Shown here piece after piece: positions 43,816-52,959 of a stretch of DNA of 64,000 nt (positions are counted from its first letter, which is position 1; each line of letters starts with the position of its first letter). Source of the DNA: Falsiroseomonas ponticola. GTDB taxonomy: Bacteria; Pseudomonadota; Alphaproteobacteria; Acetobacterales; Acetobacteraceae. Under the pieces are notes generated by a model that saw nothing but the letters and a program-made list of their open reading frames with translations, was not told where the DNA came from and did no database searches. Location of the stretch: contig NZ_JAERQN010000006.1 of NCBI RefSeq assembly GCF_016805305.1, positions 186,001-250,000 of the forward strand, read 5' to 3'. The translations under genes and the position numbers were made by a program.

Positions 43816-46169
43816 ACGCCAGCGTCGGCCGGCCGCAGGCCGCCGCCCCCGCCCTTTCCCGCGCCCGCTGCGCCCATTGCAGCGCGGATCTCGCGCCCGG
43901 CCAGGGGGAGTTCTGCTGCCATGGCTGCGCGGCCGCCCATGCCCTGGTGCGGGGCCTCGGCCTGGCCGCCTTCTACGCCAGGCAGGAAGCGGTCGCCGGC
44001 GCGCTGCGGCCGGAGGAAGCGCCGGCTGCCGTCGATTTCGCCGCCATGGCGCGCGCCGAGGCCGATGGCACGCAGACGCTCGACCTCATGGTCAGCGGCC
44101 TGACCTGCGGCGCCTGCGTCTGGCTGATCGAGCAGGCGCTGGCCGGGGAGCCCGATGTGCTGCGCGCCCGGGTCAACCTTTCCGCCCGGCGGCTGACGAT
44201 ACGCTGGCGCGGCGATGCCGATCGCGCCCGCGCGCTGGCGGGGCTGGTCGCGCGCCTCGGCTTCCGCATCGCGCCCTGGTCCCCCGCCTGCCTGCGCGCG
44301 ACGGAGGATGAGGAAGGCCGGCAGCTCGTCCGCGCGCTGGGCATCGCCGCCTTCGGGTCGATGAACGTCATGCTCGTCTCCGTCGCCGTCTGGGTCGGCG
44401 GCGACATGGGGGAGCACACCCGCGCGCTGATGCACTGGCTGGCGGCGCTGTTCGGCCTGCCGACCGTGCTGGTGGCGGGCATGCCCTTCTACCGCTCCGC
44501 CTGGCACGCCATCCGCGCGGGCCGCGGCAACATGGACCTCGCCGTCTCGCTCGGCGTGCTGGCCACCACGGCGATGAGCCTCAGCGAGGCCATCCGCAAC
44601 GGCCCGTACACCTGGTTCGATGGCGCGACGGCGCTGCTGGCGCTGCTGCTGGCCGGCCGTGTGCTGGACCGCGGCATGCGCCGCAAGGCCCGCCAGGCCG
44701 TCGCGGAGTTGCTGGCGCTGCAGGAAGGCAGCGTGGAGCTGCGCCTGCCCGATGGCACGTCCCGCGCCGTGCCCGTCGCCAGCGTCCGCGCCGGCGACGA
44801 CTTGCTGGTCGCCACCGGCGACCGCCTGCGGCTGGATGGCGTGGCGGCGCAGGCCGTGCTGCTCGACACCAGCGCCACCACCGGCGAATCCCTGCCCCGC
44901 CGGATCGAGGCCGGCGCCGCGCTGATGGCCGGCGCGGTCAACATGGGCAGCGCCTTCACGCTGCGCGTCACCGCCGGGCCGCGGGACGGGTCGCTGGCCG
45001 CGCTGGCGCTGCTGGTGGAGAAGGCGGAACAGGGCCGCGGCCGCTTCGTCTCCATCGCCGACCGCGCGGCGCGCTGGTACGTGCCGGTCATCCACGCCGT
45101 TGCCGCCATGACCTTCCTCGGCTGGTGGCTGGGCATGGGCGTGACCTGGCAGGCGGCGCTGGTGCCGGCGGTGGCGTCGCTGATCGTCACCTGCCCCTGC
45201 GGCCTCGCCATCGCGGTGCCAGCGGTGCAGGTCGCGACCGTGGGCGCGCTGTTCCGCCGCGGCGTGCTGGTGGCTTCCGCCACCGCGCTGGAACGCCTGG
45301 CCTCCGCCGACCATGTGGTGCTGGACAAGACCGGCACGCTGACCATGGGCCATCCGGCGCTGGTGGAGGAGCCGGGGCTCGATCGCGCGGCGCTGCGCCG
45401 CGCCGCCTCCCTCGCCCATGGCAGCCGGCATCCGCTGGCGCAGGCGCTGGTGCGCGCCTGCCCCGATGCGCCGCTGCTGGATGGCGTGGAGGAGGTGCCG
45501 GGCAGCGGGCTCCGCCACGGCATGACGCGCCTCGGCAGCGCCGCCTTCTGCGGCGGCGATGCGGTGGCCGATAGCGGCATGACGCTCTACCTGGCGGAGC
45601 CGGGCGCCACTCCCCTCGCCTTCCGCTTCGCCGATGAGCTGCGCCCCGACGCCGCGCGCGTGGTGCGGGAGCTGCACGAACTCGGCCTGACGACCGAGCT
45701 GCTGTCCGGCGACGGCCCCGGCGCGGTGGAGGAAGCGGCCGCCGCCACCGGCATCGGCCCCTGGCAGGCGCGGGCCACGCCCGCCGACAAGGCCGCGCGG
45801 ATCGAGGCGCTGCGCCAGCAGGGTGCCCGCCCGCTGATGGTGGGCGATGGCATCAACGATGCCGCGGCGCTGGCCCTGGCGCATGTCTCCGCCAGCCCCG
45901 CCACGGGCACGGACATCGCGCAGGCGACATCGGACCTGGTGCTGCGCGGCGATGGCCTCTCCGCCCTGCCCGCCGCCATCCGCGCCGCGCGCCAGGCGCA
46001 GCGCCTGGCGAAGCAGAACATCGCCTTCAGCCTGGCCTACAACGTGGTGGCGGTGCCCATGGCCATCCTCGGCTTCGTCACGCCGCTGATCGCCGCCGTG
46101 GTGATGGCCAGCAGCTCCATCATCGTCATCCTCAACGCCCTGCGCGCGGGGAAGGAGACATCCGCATGA
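43812..46169 (+). CDS. ccoI: Copper-translocating P1B-type ATPase CcoI/FixI
   Basis: A 785-residue P-type ATPase supplying copper for the cbb3 active site. In order: a Cys-rich N-terminus (CAHCSADL, CCHGCAAAH), a heavy-metal-associated domain with GLTCGACVWLIEQAL, eight membrane helices with the transport motif TCPCGLAIAVPA, phosphorylation site DKTGTLTMG, HP motif SRHPLAQAL and hinge GDGINDAAAL. The ATG overlaps the ccoH stop. Confidence 0.96.
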   Translation: MNASVGRPQAAAPALSRARCAHCSADLAPGQGEFCCHGCAAAHALVRGLGLAAFYARQEAVAGALRPEEAPAAVDFAAMARAEADGTQTLDLMVSGLTCGACVWLIEQALAGEPDVLRARVNLSARRLTIRWRGDADRARALAGLVARLGFRIAPWSPACLRATEDEEGRQLVRALGIAAFGSMNVMLVSVAVWVGGDMGEHTRALMHWLAALFGLPTVLVAGMPFYRSAWHAIRAGRGNMDLAVSLGVLATTAMSLSEAIRNGPYTWFDGATALLALLLAGRVLDRGMRRKARQAVAELLALQEGSVELRLPDGTSRAVPVASVRAGDDLLVATGDRLRLDGVAAQAVLLDTSATTGESLPRRIEAGAALMAGAVNMGSAFTLRVTAGPRDGSLAALALLVEKAEQGRGRFVSIADRAARWYVPVIHAVAAMTFLGWWLGMGVTWQAALVPAVASLIVTCPCGLAIAVPAVQVATVGALFRRGVLVASATALERLASADHVVLDKTGTLTMGHPALVEEPGLDRAALRRAASLAHGSRHPLAQALVRACPDAPLLDGVEEVPGSGLRHGMTRLGSAAFCGGDAVADSGMTLYLAEPGATPLAFRFADELRPDAARVVRELHELGLTTELLSGDGPGAVEEAAAATGIGPWQARATPADKAARIEALRQQGARPLMVGDGINDAAALALAHVSASPATGTDIAQATSDLVLRGDGLSALPAAIRAARQAQRLAKQNIAFSLAYNVVAVPMAILGFVTPLIAAVVMASSSIIVILNALRAGKETSA

Positions 46170-46327
46170 ACGCCCTGGTCTTCCTGGTGCCGGCGGCCCT
46201 GTTCCTCGGCCTGCTGGCGCTCGGCCTCTTCCTCTGGACGCTGCGCAACCGCCAATACGAGGACCTCGATGGCGCCGCGTCCCGCATCCTCTTCGACGAC
46301 CAACCGCAGAAGGCAACCCGCCGATGA
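46166..46327 (+). CDS. ccoS: Cytochrome cbb3 oxidase assembly protein CcoS
   Basis: A 53-residue single-helix protein (hydrophobic residues about 5-25) followed by the CcoS-type WTLRNRQYEDLDGAASRIL, in which the YEDL-x4-ASRIL pattern is characteristic. CcoS is required for cofactor insertion into CcoN. It starts inside the ccoI stop (ATGA) and its own stop overlaps the next small gene. Confidence 0.93.
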   Translation: MNALVFLVPAALFLGLLALGLFLWTLRNRQYEDLDGAASRILFDDQPQKATRR

Positions 46328-46500
46328 TCTACTTCCTGGTCTTCTCCGCCATCGCCGCCGTGCTCGGCCTGGCCACCGCCGCCGCCGCGCATGACGTGGC
46401 GCTGGCCATCTTCGGCTATGGCCTGTTCGGCTTCGGCGTGCTGTTCGCGCTGTTCCTGGTGAAGCGGCATTTCGATGCCGCGGATGCCGCGCGCCATTGA
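46324..46500 (+). CDS. 58-residue membrane protein, last gene of the cco operon
   Basis: A short gene coupled to ccoS by an ATGA overlap. The product starts MIYFLVFSAIAAVLGLATAA and has two hydrophobic segments (about residues 2-20 and 26-46) joined by a short AHDV turn, then a basic-acidic tail KRHFDAADAARH. Codon usage matches the operon. No family is recognised. Its position suggests a role in oxidase assembly or regulation. It is easily missed because of its length. Confidence 0.75.
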   Translation: MIYFLVFSAIAAVLGLATAAAAHDVALAIFGYGLFGFGVLFALFLVKRHFDAADAARH

Positions 46501-46550
46501 GACCGATGGGCGGGGATGCTGGCGCATTCCCACCCCCAGGCGCCCACGCG

Positions 46551-46582
46551 GCCGGTCGCGCGCCGCGAGGCGCGGGACCGGC
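46551..46582. terminator. Long hairpin between the cco and che operons
   Basis: A 14-position stem (GCCGGTC then CGCGCC, pairing with GGCGCG and GACCGGC, one G-G mismatch) closes on a GCGA loop, a GNRA tetraloop. It fills the 88-bp gap between convergent operons. There is no T-run, so it may act as a structural boundary or in combination with Rho. Confidence 0.6.
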
Positions 46583-46588
46583 GCCCGT

Positions 46589-47410
46589 TCAGGCCGCGGC
46601 GCGCTGCTCCGAGACGCCATAGGCGCCGCGTTCGCCCGAGACCGGCACCAGCCGGTCCGTCAGCCCCAGCACCGTCTCGGCACCGCCGAGGTAGAGGATG
46701 CCGTCCGGATTCAGCCGCTTGGCGAGCGAATCCAGCACGCGCGTCTTGGTCGGCGCGTCGAAGTAGATCAGCACGTTCCGGCAGAAGATCGCGTCGAACT
46801 TGCCGAGGCCCGAGAGGTCCGACAGCAGGTTCCGTTCCTCGAACCGGACCATGGAGGCGAGGTCGGCGTTGATGCGCCACTTCGCCCCGTCCTGCTTGAA
46901 GTACTTCACCAGCGACCGGATCGGCAGGCCGCGCTGCACCTCGAACTGGGTATAGACGCCCTGCTTCGCGCGGTTCAGCACGTCGCCGGAGATGTCGGTG
47001 GCCAGGATCTCCACCTTCACGCCCGGCCGCCCGGCCAGCGCATCGGCCACCAGCATGGCGATGGAATAGGGCTCCTGCCCGGTGGAGCAGGCCGCCGACC
47101 AGATGCGCAGCGGCCCCGCGCGGCCCGGCGCCAGCATCCGCGGCAGCAGCTTCGCCAGGTGGTCGAAGGGCTTGCCGTCCCGGAAGAAGGAGCTTTCGTG
47201 GGTGGTCAGCGCCTCCACCACCGCGCGTTCCAGCTGCTCATCCGGCCGCTGCCGCAGCTTCGCGCCCAGCGCGCCGATGCTGGCCAGGCCGAATTTCTGC
47301 AGCACCGGCCCCAGCCGGGTTTCCAGCAGATAGGCCTTGTCGTCGGTCAGGACGATGCCGGAGCGGCGGCGAACCACGCTCGCGACGTCAGCGAATCCAT
47401 CACTGCTCAT
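46589..47410 (-). CDS. cheR: Chemoreceptor glutamate methyltransferase CheR
   Basis: A 273-residue SAM-dependent methyltransferase of receptor glutamates. The N-terminal helical domain includes TTHESSFFRDGKPFDHL, followed by the SAM-binding IWSAACSTGQEPYSIAM, LATDISGDVLNRAKQGVY and FCRNVLIYF. It is last in the operon and its ATG overlaps the cheB stop, so CheB and CheR, which act in opposite directions, are made together. Confidence 0.96.
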   Translation of the reverse strand: MSSDGFADVASVVRRRSGIVLTDDKAYLLETRLGPVLQKFGLASIGALGAKLRQRPDEQLERAVVEALTTHESSFFRDGKPFDHLAKLLPRMLAPGRAGPLRIWSAACSTGQEPYSIAMLVADALAGRPGVKVEILATDISGDVLNRAKQGVYTQFEVQRGLPIRSLVKYFKQDGAKWRINADLASMVRFEERNLLSDLSGLGKFDAIFCRNVLIYFDAPTKTRVLDSLAKRLNPDGILYLGGAETVLGLTDRLVPVSGERGAYGVSEQRAAA

Positions 47411-48504
47411 GTGCGCCTCCCGTTCCCGCCAGCAGCGACGATGCGCTCCGCGATATCCTCGATACTCGTGACGGCGGCGGCGATGCCCGCCTTGGCGACC
47501 GCGCCGGGCATGCCCCAGACCACGGAACTCGCCTCGTCCTGCGCCAGGACCTGCCCGCCGGCGGCGACCAGCGCGCGGCTGCCCGCCAGGCCATCGCTGC
47601 CCATGCCGGTCAGGATCGCGGCCAGCACCTTGCCCTGGCAGGACGCCACCAGGCTGCGCAGCATCGGGTCCACGGCCGGCCGGCAGAAATTCTCCGGCGG
47701 CCCGTCCGACAGCTGCGCCACCAGGCCCTGCCCGGCTTCCTTCACCAGCAGATGCCGGTCGCCGGGGGCCAGGTAGAAGCGGCCAGGCAGCAGCGCCTCC
47801 CCGTCCTTCGCCTCGCTGCAGGGCAGCGCGCCGATGCGGTTCAGGTGATCGGCCAGCAGGGTCGTGAACCCCGCCGGCATGTGCTGCACCGCCACCACCG
47901 GCACGCCGAGCGGCCGGTTCAGCTTCGCCACCAGCGCCGCCAGCGCCTGCGGCCCGCCGGTGGAGGAGCCGATGGCGATCGCCCTCGGCTTGCCCATGGC
48001 CGTCGCCACCGCCGCCATGGGCGGGGGCGTGGCCGGGCGCATCGCCGGCATGGCGGCGGGCGCCGGGCCGCGCCGGCGCATCCGCGCCCAGCCCTTCACC
48101 TTGGCCACCAGCTCCGCCTGGAACTGGCCGCCATTCATCCCGCCCGCGGAAGCCGAGGGCTTGGGCACATAGTCCACGGCGCCGGCGCGCAGCGCCTCCA
48201 TCGTCGCCTTGGCGCCGCGCTGGCTGAGCGCGCTGGCCACGATGATGGAGGTCTCGGGCGCCACGCGCAGCAGGTGCGGCAGCGCCGTCATCCCGTCCAT
48301 GCGTGGCATCTCGAGGTCCAGCAGGATCACCTGCGGCCGGTCCGGCGCGCGCATCGCCTGCAGCTGCGCGACGGCCTCGGTGCCGTCGGTCGCCTTGGCG
48401 ATGACCTCGATCGCGGGATCGGTGGCGAGCATCCGCGCCATGACAGCCCGCGCCGCGGCGCTGTCGTCGCAGAGCATCACCCTGACGGGGCCATTCAACG
48501 TCAC
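47407..48504 (-). CDS. cheB: Chemotaxis response regulator methylesterase CheB
   Basis: A 365-residue protein. The N-terminal receiver (about residues 5-125) has phosphoacceptor Asp in ILLDLEMPRMDGM. The C-terminal esterase has catalytic Ser in IGSSTGGPQAL, His in VQHMPAGF and Asp in ILTGMGSDG. It removes methyl groups from receptors. GTG 48504 is chosen because it overlaps the cheY stop (GTGA); the frame is open further upstream only through cheY. Confidence 0.95.
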   Translation of the reverse strand: MTLNGPVRVMLCDDSAAARAVMARMLATDPAIEVIAKATDGTEAVAQLQAMRAPDRPQVILLDLEMPRMDGMTALPHLLRVAPETSIIVASALSQRGAKATMEALRAGAVDYVPKPSASAGGMNGGQFQAELVAKVKGWARMRRRGPAPAAMPAMRPATPPPMAAVATAMGKPRAIAIGSSTGGPQALAALVAKLNRPLGVPVVAVQHMPAGFTTLLADHLNRIGALPCSEAKDGEALLPGRFYLAPGDRHLLVKEAGQGLVAQLSDGPPENFCRPAVDPMLRSLVASCQGKVLAAILTGMGSDGLAGSRALVAAGGQVLAQDEASSVVWGMPGAVAKAGIAAAVTSIEDIAERIVAAGGNGRRT

Positions 48505-48908
48505 GCGGCGGCCGCCTCGATCAGGCCGAGCTGCTGCAGCTTGCCGCCGATGATCTCGGCGTCGAAGGGCTTCATCACGTATTCCTGCGCGCCGGCCTCC
48601 AGCGCCTCCAGGATCCGCTCGAACCCGCACTCGGTGGTGCAGAGGACGATGATGGGCTCGCTCGGCCCGAATTCCGCCCGGGCGGCGCGCAGGAAGGTGA
48701 TGCCGTCCATGATCGGCATGTTCCAGTCCAGCATCACCAGCTCCGGCATCGCCTCGCGGCAGGCCTCCAGCGCCTTGGCGCCGTCCTCGGCCTCCCGCAC
48801 CTCGAAGCCCAGGCTCTCCAGGATGCGGCGCGCGGCCTTGCGGACCACCTTGCTGTCATCCACCACCAGGCAGCCGCGGCGGTGCGGCTGGGCATTGGGC
48901 GCGCTCAT
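48501..48908 (-). CDS. cheY: CheY-like response regulator
   Basis: A 135-residue single-domain receiver. The acidic pair is in CLVVDDSKVVRK, phosphoacceptor Asp in VMLDWNMPIMDG, the switch Thr in VLCTTE and Lys in YVMKPFDAE. It would carry the signal from CheA to the motor or another output. Its ATG overlaps the cheW stop (ATGA) and its own stop overlaps cheB. Confidence 0.93.
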   Translation of the reverse strand: MSAPNAQPHRRGCLVVDDSKVVRKAARRILESLGFEVREAEDGAKALEACREAMPELVMLDWNMPIMDGITFLRAARAEFGPSEPIIVLCTTECGFERILEALEAGAQEYVMKPFDAEIIGGKLQQLGLIEAAAA

Positions 48909-49369
48909 CGGCCACCGCCGATCGTCAGCACGCGCTCGACATCCAGGACGATGAGGAGCTGGCCGTCGCGGCGATGCACGCCGCGGGAGACCTCCCGCCA
49001 CAGCGGGTCGAGCGTCGGCGGGTTGGGCGCGCTGTCCTCGGGACGCAGCGGCACCACCTCCCCCACCCCGTCGGCCAGCATGCTGTAGAGCTCGCCCGCC
49101 ATCTCGACGACGATGCTCATGGGCTGCTGGTCCGCCGCGCGCGGCGCCAGGTTCAGCCGCCGGCGCAAATCGATCGCGGTGACGATGCGGCCGCGCAGGT
49201 TCAGGCTGCCCGCCACCTCCGGCGGCGCCAGCGGGATCCGCGTGATGGTCTGCGGGCCGAGCACGTCCCGCACGACCAGCACCGGCACCCCGCAGGTCTG
49301 CCCCGCGACCGTGAGTGTCAGGAACAGGTCGGCATCCGCGATGCTCGATTGGATTGATTGTGTCTGCAC
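48905..49369 (-). CDS. cheW: Chemotaxis coupling protein CheW
   Basis: A 154-residue adaptor linking receptors to CheA, with the CheW beta-barrel pattern: LTLTVAGQTCGVPVLVVRDVL, then EVAGSLNLRGRIVTAIDLRRRL and a C-terminal LLIVLDVERVL. It lies 16 bp downstream of cheA and overlaps cheY. Confidence 0.95.
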   Translation of the reverse strand: MQTQSIQSSIADADLFLTLTVAGQTCGVPVLVVRDVLGPQTITRIPLAPPEVAGSLNLRGRIVTAIDLRRRLNLAPRAADQQPMSIVVEMAGELYSMLADGVGEVVPLRPEDSAPNPPTLDPLWREVSRGVHRRDGQLLIVLDVERVLTIGGGR

Positions 49370-49385
49370 CGTTTCCTCCCCCGCC

Positions 49386-51992
49386 TCAGGCCGCGACCGG
49401 CACGCTGAAGCATTCCGCCAGGCTGCCGATCAGCGCTTCCCGGTCGAACTTCGCCACATAATCCGTGAAGCCCGCGGCACGGCCGCGCGCGACGGCGGCC
49501 GGTTCCACGCGCCCCGTCAGCGCGATCATCGGCAGCTCCGCCCAGGCACCGCCGGCGCGGACCTCCTTCGCGAAGCCGTAGCCGTCGATGTCCGGCATCT
49601 CGATGTCGGAGACGATGCCATCGAACATCTCGCCGCGTTCCCGCAGCTTCAGCGCATGGGTGGCGCTTTCCACCGCGACCACCTCGTAGCCCTCGGCCGC
49701 CAGGGCCGGCACGACGAGTTCGCGGAAGAAGGCGCTGTCCTCCACCACCAGCAGGCGGCGCGTGACGGTCTGCGCGGGCGAGGCGCGGAACCAGTCGCCG
49801 CCGGCCTGGCGCAGCCACCAGGCGGTATCGACCACGTCCGTGACCTTGCCGGCGATGACGGCGGAACCCAGGAAGCCCGGGCGCCCCTGGCCCGCCTGCA
49901 CGTTCAGCGATTCGTCCACCACGTCGAGGATGGCGTCCACCATCAGGCCCAGGCTGCGCTCGCCCTCGCTGAACACCAGCACGGTCTGGCGGCCGCGCTC
50001 GCCCTGCGGCGGGCCGTAGTCGCCGGTCATGGACAGCAGCGGCATCAGCTGGCCGCGATACTGCACCACCGGCGTGCCACCGGACTGCTCGATGTTCTCG
50101 ACCGGGATGTCGTCCAGCCGCGCGATGAGGCCGAGCGGCACCGCCTTCGGCGTCGCGTCCCCGGCGCGGAACAGCAGCAGCGCCGTCTTGTCGTTGGACC
50201 GCACGCCACCCGTGGCCTGGCCGGCCAGCGACCGCTGTTCCGCCCCGTCGCCCGCCACGCCGGTGACGCGGGCGATGCCGTTGGGGTCGAGGATCATGAT
50301 GACGCTGCCATCGCCCAGGATGGTGTTGCCGGAGAACATGCCGATATGCCGCAGGATCGGCGCCACCGGCTTGACGACGATTTCCTCCGTGTCGAACAGG
50401 CGATCGACGATGATGCCGAAGACATGCGCGCCGACCTGCGTGACGACGACGAAGCCCATGTCGCCGGAAGCACCGATCGGTACCTCCTTCGGCTCCTCCA
50501 GCCCCAGCACGGCGCCGAGCGAGACGAGCGGCAGCAGCCGGTCGCGCAGCCGCAGCACGGGCGCATCCTTGATGCGCTCCACCCGCGTATCCGCGCCGCC
50601 GCCGACGCGCACCAGTTCCAGCACGCCGATCTGCGGGATGGCGAAGCGCTCCCCCGCCACCTCCACGATCAGGGCGGAGACGATCGCCAGCGTCAGCGGG
50701 ATCTTGATGGTGAAGCTGGTGCCGCGCCCCTCGGTGGAGGAGACGTCGATGGTGCCGCCGATCCGCTCCACATTGGTCTTCACCACATCCATGCCGACGC
50801 CGCGGCCGGAGACGGCGGTGACGGCGGCGGCGGTGGAGAAGCCGGCGCGGAAGATGAAGCGATGCACCTCCCGCTCGCTCATCGCCGCGATCTCGCTCTC
50901 CGTCGCCAGGCCCTGCGACAGCGCCTTGGCGCGGATGCGGTCGGTGCTCAGGCCCTTACCATCGTCCGCGATCTCGATGAGGATGTGGCCGCCTTCATGG
51001 AAGGCGTTCAGCATGATGCGCCCGGTCTCGGACTTGCCGGCGCGGCGCCGGTCCTCCGGCATCTCCAGCCCATGGTCGGCGCTGTTGCGCACCATGTGCG
51101 TCAGCGGATCCTTGATGAGCTCGAGCACCTGGCGATCCAGCTCGGTATCCGCGCCGCGCATCTCCAGGTTGATCTTCTTGCCGAGTTCGATCGAGAGATC
51201 GCGCACCAGGCGCGGCATCTTCGCCCAGGCATTGCCGATCGGCTGCATGCGCGTCTTCATCACGCCGTCCTGCAGGTCCGACGTGATGTGCGACAGGCGC
51301 TGCAGCGGCACGGTATAGGCGCCATCGCCCCGCGCGCGCGCCAGCTGCATCAGCTGGTTGCGGGTCAGCACCAGCTCGCTGACCAGCATCATCAGGTCTT
51401 CCAGCACATCGACCGAGACGCGGATGCTCTGCGGCGGCGCGCGGCCGGAAGCGCTCTCCTCCGGCGGGGGCTCGGCCGGCGGCCGCGGCGGCGGCGCGGC
51501 GGCGGCGCGGGGCTCGGGCGCCGGCGCCTCGGCGGGCGGCGCCTCGGCCGGCGCGGCTTCCGCCACCTCCGGCGCCTTGGGCGACGCCGCGGCTTCGGCG
51601 GCGATGGCGGCCATGTCGCCCGTCGCGGCCGCGTCCAGGCGGCGGATCAGGTCGGCATCGTCGCCCGCGGGCTCCGCGCCACCGGATTCCAGCCCGCCCA
51701 CGATCTCCTTGATGCGGTCGAGCGCGTTGAGGATGAGCGTGACGCCATCGGGCGTGACGGCGAGCACGCCGTCCCGGTACAGGCCGAGCACATTCTCCGC
51801 GGCATGCGCCACCTTCTCCAGCCGCGAGAGGCCGAGGAAGCCGCAGGTGCCCTTGATGGTGTGCACAAGGCGGAAGATTTCCGAGAGCGTCGGCTTGTCC
51901 TGCGGCTGCTTCTCCAGCCGCAGCAGCGCGGCATCGAGCGCCACGAGGCCCTCATGCGTCTCGGTCAAGAAATCTGCGAGCAGATCGTCCAT
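49386..51992 (-). CDS. cheA: Hybrid chemotaxis histidine kinase CheA
   Basis: An 868-residue kinase. In order: an HPt domain with phospho-His in FRLVHTIKGTCGFLG (around residue 45), an Ala/Pro-rich linker (about 125-185), the dimerisation and ATPase domain with HMVRNSADHGLE, IEIADDGKGLS and GRGVGMDVV, a CheW-like domain (about 440-570), a second CheW-like segment (about 595-725) and a C-terminal receiver with phospho-Asp in GIVSDIEMPDIDG. The receiver and second CheW-like domain make it longer than enteric CheA. It is the kinase of this pathway and lies downstream of chpT. Confidence 0.94.
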   Translation of the reverse strand: MDDLLADFLTETHEGLVALDAALLRLEKQPQDKPTLSEIFRLVHTIKGTCGFLGLSRLEKVAHAAENVLGLYRDGVLAVTPDGVTLILNALDRIKEIVGGLESGGAEPAGDDADLIRRLDAAATGDMAAIAAEAAASPKAPEVAEAAPAEAPPAEAPAPEPRAAAAPPPRPPAEPPPEESASGRAPPQSIRVSVDVLEDLMMLVSELVLTRNQLMQLARARGDGAYTVPLQRLSHITSDLQDGVMKTRMQPIGNAWAKMPRLVRDLSIELGKKINLEMRGADTELDRQVLELIKDPLTHMVRNSADHGLEMPEDRRRAGKSETGRIMLNAFHEGGHILIEIADDGKGLSTDRIRAKALSQGLATESEIAAMSEREVHRFIFRAGFSTAAAVTAVSGRGVGMDVVKTNVERIGGTIDVSSTEGRGTSFTIKIPLTLAIVSALIVEVAGERFAIPQIGVLELVRVGGGADTRVERIKDAPVLRLRDRLLPLVSLGAVLGLEEPKEVPIGASGDMGFVVVTQVGAHVFGIIVDRLFDTEEIVVKPVAPILRHIGMFSGNTILGDGSVIMILDPNGIARVTGVAGDGAEQRSLAGQATGGVRSNDKTALLLFRAGDATPKAVPLGLIARLDDIPVENIEQSGGTPVVQYRGQLMPLLSMTGDYGPPQGERGRQTVLVFSEGERSLGLMVDAILDVVDESLNVQAGQGRPGFLGSAVIAGKVTDVVDTAWWLRQAGGDWFRASPAQTVTRRLLVVEDSAFFRELVVPALAAEGYEVVAVESATHALKLRERGEMFDGIVSDIEMPDIDGYGFAKEVRAGGAWAELPMIALTGRVEPAAVARGRAAGFTDYVAKFDREALIGSLAECFSVPVAA

Positions 51993-52053
51993 GGTGGCTC
52001 CGGCGCCTCTTCTCGGCCGGAGCTTGGGGCATCAGCCCGAATATTCGGTAAAT

Positions 52054-52079
52054 GGCGGGCGGGGGAAATCCGGCCCGCC
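52054..52079 (-). terminator. Hairpin between chpT and cheA
   Basis: A 7-bp perfect stem GGCGGGC/GCCCGCC lies within the 120-bp gap between the chpT stop and the cheA start. Read on the minus strand it is followed by an A/T-rich stretch (ATTTACCGAATATTC). It could attenuate read-through, leaving cheA with its own promoter in that A/T-rich patch. Confidence 0.4.
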
Positions 52080-52112
52080 GCCCGCCCCGCGCGGCGGCGT
52101 CGGTCGCGGGCG

Positions 52113-52727
52113 TCAGTTGCGGGTGAAGGCCGTCATCAGCAGCGGCGCGGCGACGCCGGTGCGGCCATGCAGCATCTCCAGCCGGATGCCCGCGCTGGCC
52201 GAGACGGAGACCAGCAGGGGCACGGAGACGTTGCGCGCGGTGAACTGCATCGGCTCCCCCGCCAGGCCGGCGGAGAGGATGGGCGGCCAGGCGGCGGAAG
52301 GCCCATCCGGCCAGATCGAGATGCCGCCTTCGAGGTCCCCGCCCACGCGCACCGCGCCGCCGCGCGGCAGCCCGTCGATCGCGGTCCAGAGCGCGAGCAG
52401 CACCGCCTGCGCCAGGTGCGCGGGCAGCACGATGGTCGAATCCAGGTCGTTGAAGTCGATCATGGCGCGGCGGCCGAGCGTCAGCCCCTCCGCCGCCTGG
52501 GCCAGCTCATCCACCCGGCAGTCGCCGCAGCCCGCGCCGACGGCCGCGCGGTAGAAGCGGATCCGCCGGTCCATGATGGCGGAGGCATCGCGCGCGACAT
52601 CCATCGCGTCGCCCGCCGCGCCGTCCATCAGGTCCAGCGCATTGGCCAGCGCCCCCACCGCGCCGCCCAGGTCATGGCAGAGGCGGGTGCATACCGCTTG
52701 GGCGAGGGCGATCTTGTCAGGCAGCAT
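52113..52727 (-). CDS. chpT: ChpT-like histidine phosphotransferase
   Basis: A 204-residue protein with a DHp-like helical hairpin at the N-terminus carrying the phospho-His in RLCHDLGGAVGALANAL, followed by a degenerate ATPase-like C-terminal domain. This is the plan of ChpT, which moves phosphate from CckA to CtrA and CpdR in Caulobacter and relatives. GGAGGAA just upstream supports ATG 52727. Its position ahead of cheA suggests a phosphorelay link with chemotaxis signalling, or simple operon sharing. Confidence 0.85.
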   Translation of the reverse strand: MLPDKIALAQAVCTRLCHDLGGAVGALANALDLMDGAAGDAMDVARDASAIMDRRIRFYRAAVGAGCGDCRVDELAQAAEGLTLGRRAMIDFNDLDSTIVLPAHLAQAVLLALWTAIDGLPRGGAVRVGGDLEGGISIWPDGPSAAWPPILSAGLAGEPMQFTARNVSVPLLVSVSASAGIRLEMLHGRTGVAAPLLMTAFTRN

Positions 52728-52959
52728 CCATTTCCTCCGAAAGACGACGCGGCGATCCGGGCGCGGGCCGGGCGCGGGCCTGGCACACCCCGGCCGGGCG
52801 CGGCCCGGCCCCGGCGCCCGGCCCGCGGCTTCGCGAACCAGCCCCCCGGCGTCCCGGCCTCGCCGGCTTCCCCCTACCGCCATCGCGGGATGGCAAGGGA
52901 AGACGAGTTTGCGTCCGGCAGGCTAGTCTTGAAGCCGTAAATCTTGGTAACGCTGGACG

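Noticed and set aside
43503-46316. A 937-codon minus-strand frame opposite ccoI
   Set aside because: ccoI has complete P-type ATPase motifs on the plus strand; the antisense product is repetitive and motif-free.
49113-52940. A 1275-codon open frame on the plus strand across cheW, cheA and chpT
   Set aside because: It is antisense to genes with clear catalytic motifs, its product is a low-complexity His/Arg/Gly/Ala mixture, and GC-rich DNA readily leaves such frames open.
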